A stretch of 64,000 nucleotides of DNA from Chaetorhynchus papuensis (Eukaryota > Chordata > Aves > Passeriformes > Rhipiduridae). Below, one piece after another: positions 60,286 through 64,000 of this stretch. The notes beneath the pieces are model-generated. The model did not search any database. It had not been told where the DNA came from and saw only the letters and a program-made list of their open reading frames with translations. The position numbers and the translations under genes were made by a program. Numbering within the stretch: position 1 is the stretch's first letter; each line of letters starts with the position of its first letter. The DNA lies in the NCBI GenBank assembly GCA_013396525.1, contig VWYX01000654.1, forward strand, positions 150,546 through 214,545. Reading direction: 5' to 3'.

Positions 60286-60548
60286 CTGATAAAAAGTGAA
60301 ATAAAGTGATATAAAGTGATATAAACTGATGTAAACTGATGTAAACTGATATGAAGTGATATAAAGTGATAGAAAGTGATATAAACCGATATAAACCGAT
60401 ATAAACCTATATAAACTGATATAAACTCATATAAACTCATATAAACTCATATAAACTGATATTAACTGATATAAACTGATATAAACTGGTATAAACTCAT
60501 ATAAACTCAAATAAACTCAAATAAACTCATATAAACTCATATAAACTG
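60286..60548 (+). repeat. 10-bp-period satellite-like array, ~26 units
   Basis: About 26 units of exactly 10 bp with consensus ATAAACTGAT run without a length change. Variants are regionally ordered: AAAGTGAT units at the left, ACTGAT and ACCGAT units in the middle, ACTCAT and ACTCAA units toward the right. This gradient is expected when an array grows by local unit copying. The period is close to one turn of the DNA helix. Long open frames through it on the reverse strand are artefacts. Confidence 0.95.
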
Positions 60549-63221
60549 TTCTCTGTGACCCACCACTGGTCTAAGGCAGCCGGTGTGGTCAGTTCCTGTG
60601 TTACAGGCAAAATTAGAATAAAAAATTCAGGCATTTGTGATGAAAAATTCTACTTCTTCCTATTTGACAGCAAAATCAGGGTCTTGTCTGGGTTGAGCAG
60701 AGTTGTGAGAAATCGCACGTGAGAAACTGAAAATATGAAGTAAATTCAGAAGTGAAGCTGTAAGGTTTGCCTGAGACAGAGTTAAAAATCAACAAAATAC
60801 AAGGGGTCTGATGAACTGGGCAGGGGGCAGGCAGGCCACAGCTTTTTGCTGCAGGCACTGCACCCGTTTTCCTGAGGAATAAATTCCCTAATCCTCTAAT
60901 TGGCAGCTCCGCATTTGTGCATGTGAGGCCGAATGGTTAAAAATATCAAGTCAAACCAGGAAAAGCAGAGGTATTAACGCCTTGTTTGTGTGGAAGGAAT
61001 CCTTCCCAGGTCCTCCTTCCCCCAGATGGGGGCTGGAGAACCCTGCAGGAAGCAGAGCAAGACATTTATGAGGCAAAAACCTATTTTCAATGCAAGTTAT
61101 TTTGTGCTCTCATCTCTATTTCCGGAGGAGGTGGGTCCTGATGCCCCTGGGAACACAGAAAAGTCTGATTTCTCCCCCCCGCCATGAATCTCCACATCAC
61201 ACTGAGGGCAGGGCAGTGCCCAGAGCTGTCCCTTGGGGCTGGGACAATTTTCTGAAGATGCTCCAGCCTGTTTGGCCCATCCTGCTGACGAATCCCAGGC
61301 CAGCTGGGCTGCTTGGAGCAGCTCTGCCTGTGCTTTTCCATTGGTCTTCGTCCTGGAGATGGGGTTCTGCATTTGTTTGTGCCACGGGGAGATGTCATCT
61401 TGATCTCTCTAATAGGTTTTCAAATTTTAACATTTTGTTTGAAGAAAAAAAGCAAGTGATGACACTAAATGAGGGTTACTCAAGATGTTTAATTTGCCAT
61501 TCAGATTGGCAGCGTGATGTGTTTCAGTTCCCATTCCTTCCAATGAAATCTCTTTTTAACTATGGCTATTGTTAGAACCCGCTGTTTAAAAATAAATAGG
61601 AAGGCGTTAGGGCTTCTTAAAGAACCCAAATTGTCTAAATGAGGTTAGATTACCTCATTTATACCTCTGCCTAAGCTGTGCAGGTCAGAACAATCTAAAA
61701 CACACTGGAGGAAGAATTTATCTTTTGCTGAGGGCCATGAATCTGGATGAAGAGTGATGAAATGTGTAAATTACTCTCTTCCCTACGTGGGAAAAAAAGG
61801 GAAAGGAAGGGGGACATGGCAGTAGGTGGAATGGGGAATCCTGGAATGCGTTTGCTCTGGAGCAGGTTTGTTTTGCCAGGGCTGCCCCAGCCGCTTGGTC
61901 AGACGTGCTGGACCAGCTCCTCTCTGTGTGCGAGGAATCAAGAAGAGTCTAAACTCATCTTTTCCATTGGGCTGTGTCTATTTATAGCCAAGGAGGGCTG
62001 CATCCAAGGTGTGCCACGGAGTTCATCTTCCAGGCTCGTTTTTTAAGTGCTGAATTTGATAGAAGCCATAAATGCTGATGAACGGGGGTAAACAAGGCTT
62101 GTTTTGCCCTATGTGGCAGCCACAAATCATCCTGTGCATTAAACAGCACTTGGTGGAGTTGTTTCCTCAGCCAGTCAGCTCTCTAGAAACAAAACTCCTG
62201 CTGCAAATATTCTGTATTTCTTCCTGTCCCCATAATAAGGTTTCCATCTCTCTCCCCCTTTTTTTCCTGGGGCAGTGTGAGTGCAGTTTTTTGATTTCCC
62301 AGGCAGATACATTATCTGGGGAATGTCACCTCTTCCTTCTGACACCATGCCTCTCTGAGGAGATGTGGTGAAGGGATTGTGCTCCCTCAGTGATCAGACT
62401 TAAATAAAACAGCCTAAAAATACCTTTATGGGTCGTGTCCAAAGGGACACGTGAGGGATGAGGGACTTTCTTTCTTTGTCACTCAGTTCTTCAGCCGAGG
62501 AAAAAAAGGGAGAGATGGGCAGAGCCAGGCTGGCAAATCCAGCAACAAAGGCACAACTTCTGTCATTGCTCCTTTCCAGGAGTAAAATTCACCATGTTGG
62601 GCACAAATCCCACAGAACACTTTATTTTATGGTCTTTTCTTTTCCTTTTTTTTTCATTTTTCTTTTTTTTTTAATTGATTACACCTCAGTTTAGAGTTTG
62701 GATTGCTTTTCCCTCATGGACTTCTCCTGGGAGCAATTCAGGCCCGATGAGCTGTGCATGTGTTTTAAAAGCATGGCAGCACTGAAGGCATTTTTATCTG
62801 AATGAGATAAAAGACCAAAGTTTGTCCATTAAAGTTCTTCAAACTTCCGTGATGGTTTCCTCAGGATTAATAATAGGAGCCCTGGAGGAGGAAGAGGAGG
62901 AGAATTTGACATTTTGATCAGAATTAAATTGCATTCTGCCTGCCCTGGTCACCCTGAGTGTGATTCTGCCGCACTTCCACTGCTGAAACATGCTCAGAGG
63001 TTGCACCCCAAAAAGGGATTTTATTCCAGAAAAAGGAAAAGCGATCCCTCTGCACTGCTTACACACAGAAATAGCTCTGGCTACAGCTATTTCAAATCAA
63101 CAGGAGATTCTGCAGAGGCAGAAAATAGTCCTTGATCTGCGGAGTATCGCGGAAGGCCAGGGTGTAAAATGCTCAGATTTTTGTGGCAAACCAGAGGAAT
63201 CCTCTAAAGCAGAATGAAGCA
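60549..63221. other. Intergenic DNA, no gene seen
   Basis: No coding exon or RNA gene recognised. A T-rich tract lies near 62640-62675 and a GAG-rich patch near 62885-62900. Open frames (up to 161 codons at 61090-61575) oppose reverse frames and have no domain. Confidence 0.55.
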
Positions 63222-63626
63222 NNNNNNNNNNNNNNNNNNNNNNNNNNNNNNNNNNNNNNNNNNNNNNNNNNNNNNNNNNNNNNNNNNNNNNNNNNNNNNN
63301 NNNNNNNNNNNNNNNNNNNNNNNNNNNNNNNNNNNNNNNNNNNNNNNNNNNNNNNNNNNNNNNNNNNNNNNNNNNNNNNNNNNNNNNNNNNNNNNNNNNN
63401 NNNNNNNNNNNNNNNNNNNNNNNNNNNNNNNNNNNNNNNNNNNNNNNNNNNNNNNNNNNNNNNNNNNNNNNNNNNNNNNNNNNNNNNNNNNNNNNNNNNN
63501 NNNNNNNNNNNNNNNNNNNNNNNNNNNNNNNNNNNNNNNNNNNNNNNNNNNNNNNNNNNNNNNNNNNNNNNNNNNNNNNNNNNNNNNNNNNNNNNNNNNN
63601 NNNNNNNNNNNNNNNNNNNNNNNNNN
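63222..63626. other. Assembly gap (405 N)
   Basis: A run of 405 undetermined bases whose right edge lies directly in a GATG microsatellite. Open frames translated through the gap are meaningless. Confidence 0.99.
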
Positions 63627-63672
63627 GATGGATGGATGGATGGATGGGTGGATGAGTGGATGGATGGATGGA
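63627..63672 (+). repeat. (GATG)n microsatellite at gap edge
   Basis: About eleven GATG/GGAT tetranucleotide units with a few GGTG and AGTG variants, starting at the first base after the gap. The array probably continues into the gap. Confidence 0.95.
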
Positions 63673-64000
63673 TCCAGAATCACTCCACAGAACCAGTGGG
63701 AAGGTAGGTGCCGGAGCAGAACTCTCCGTTGTTTGGAAAATGTGGATTTTACAGCATGCAAAACCAGGAGAGAGATGAAAAGGAAGAGGGGAATTCACAT
63801 CAGCAGAGGGCAGGGATGGTTTCAAGCTTCATTAAGTTGTTTGCAGAGCTGAAATTCAGTTTGGTCAGGATGGCAGGGCCGGGGGTGGCTCCTCAAAGCA
63901 AAAGGTTCTTTCTTGTGAAGAAAATTAGCCCTTGGCTGCAGCTCTGACTCACACGAAGCCAAACACAACAACCTGGAGCAGCTGCCCCTCTCTGCCTGGG
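63673..64000. other. Intergenic DNA, no gene seen
   Basis: Unique sequence to the end of the window. No feature recognised. Confidence 0.5.

Noticed and set aside
63097..63852. Long open frames across the right-hand gap (up to 242 codons)
   Set aside because: Most of their length is undetermined N, with GATG repeat at one end.

Overview
This window looks like non-coding DNA from a bird nuclear genome, probably a neoavian or passerine. The evidence is the set of interspersed repeats. There are four 3'-end fragments of CR1 LINEs (two on each strand), with the conserved CR1 tail wording and, in one copy, an ATTCTGTG-type 3' end. There is also an LTR family of about 440 bp present in three copies. 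Two heavily decayed MIR-like SINE tails are visible. Repeat content is low, as expected for birds. I cannot name the species or chromosome.

I find no convincing protein-coding exon, tRNA, rRNA or other RNA gene. All open frames are short (at most about 210 codons apart from ones that translate assembly gaps). They overlap on several frames and both strands, show no recognisable domain, and several lie across CR1, LTR or simple repeats. Bacterial-type features (operons, ribosome binding sites, CRISPR) do not apply.

Layout: 1-147 holds a window-truncated minus-strand LTR. 0.15-8 kb is unique intergenic DNA with a 45-bp tandem duplication, a MIR-like scrap and a conserved-element-like block near 6.1-6.5 kb. 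8-10.2 kb carries two nearly identical 130-bp direct copies. CR1 pieces lie at 10.8, 12.9-13.2 and 17.7-18.0 kb. A small degenerate minisatellite is at 21.6 kb. One complete solo LTR is at 26.86-27.30 kb. A 172-bp sequence is repeated in inverted orientation at 29.15 and 32.78 kb, followed by a 169-bp tandem duplication at 33.5 kb. A second complete LTR is at 37.26-37.70 kb. A MIR-like piece is at 40.4 kb and a 171-bp assembly gap at 42.7 kb. 49.5-53.3 kb is rich in short tandem repeats (12-bp, compound trinucleotide, ATC) and holds another CR1 end. 53.5-59.2 kb has several TAAT-rich stretches that look like developmental regulatory DNA. A 227-bp tandem duplication is at 59.3-59.75 kb, a 10-bp-period array at 60.3-60.55 kb, and a second gap (405 bp) ends inside a GATG microsatellite at 63.6 kb.

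Overall the window reads as a gene desert or very long intron. The best-supported observations are the two complete, 97%-identical LTRs with perfect 4-bp target-site duplications and the unusual number of 45-230-bp local duplications. Several candidate cis-regulatory blocks are proposed only from base composition and motifs; cross-species alignment would decide them. I did not find evidence of a new gene system.
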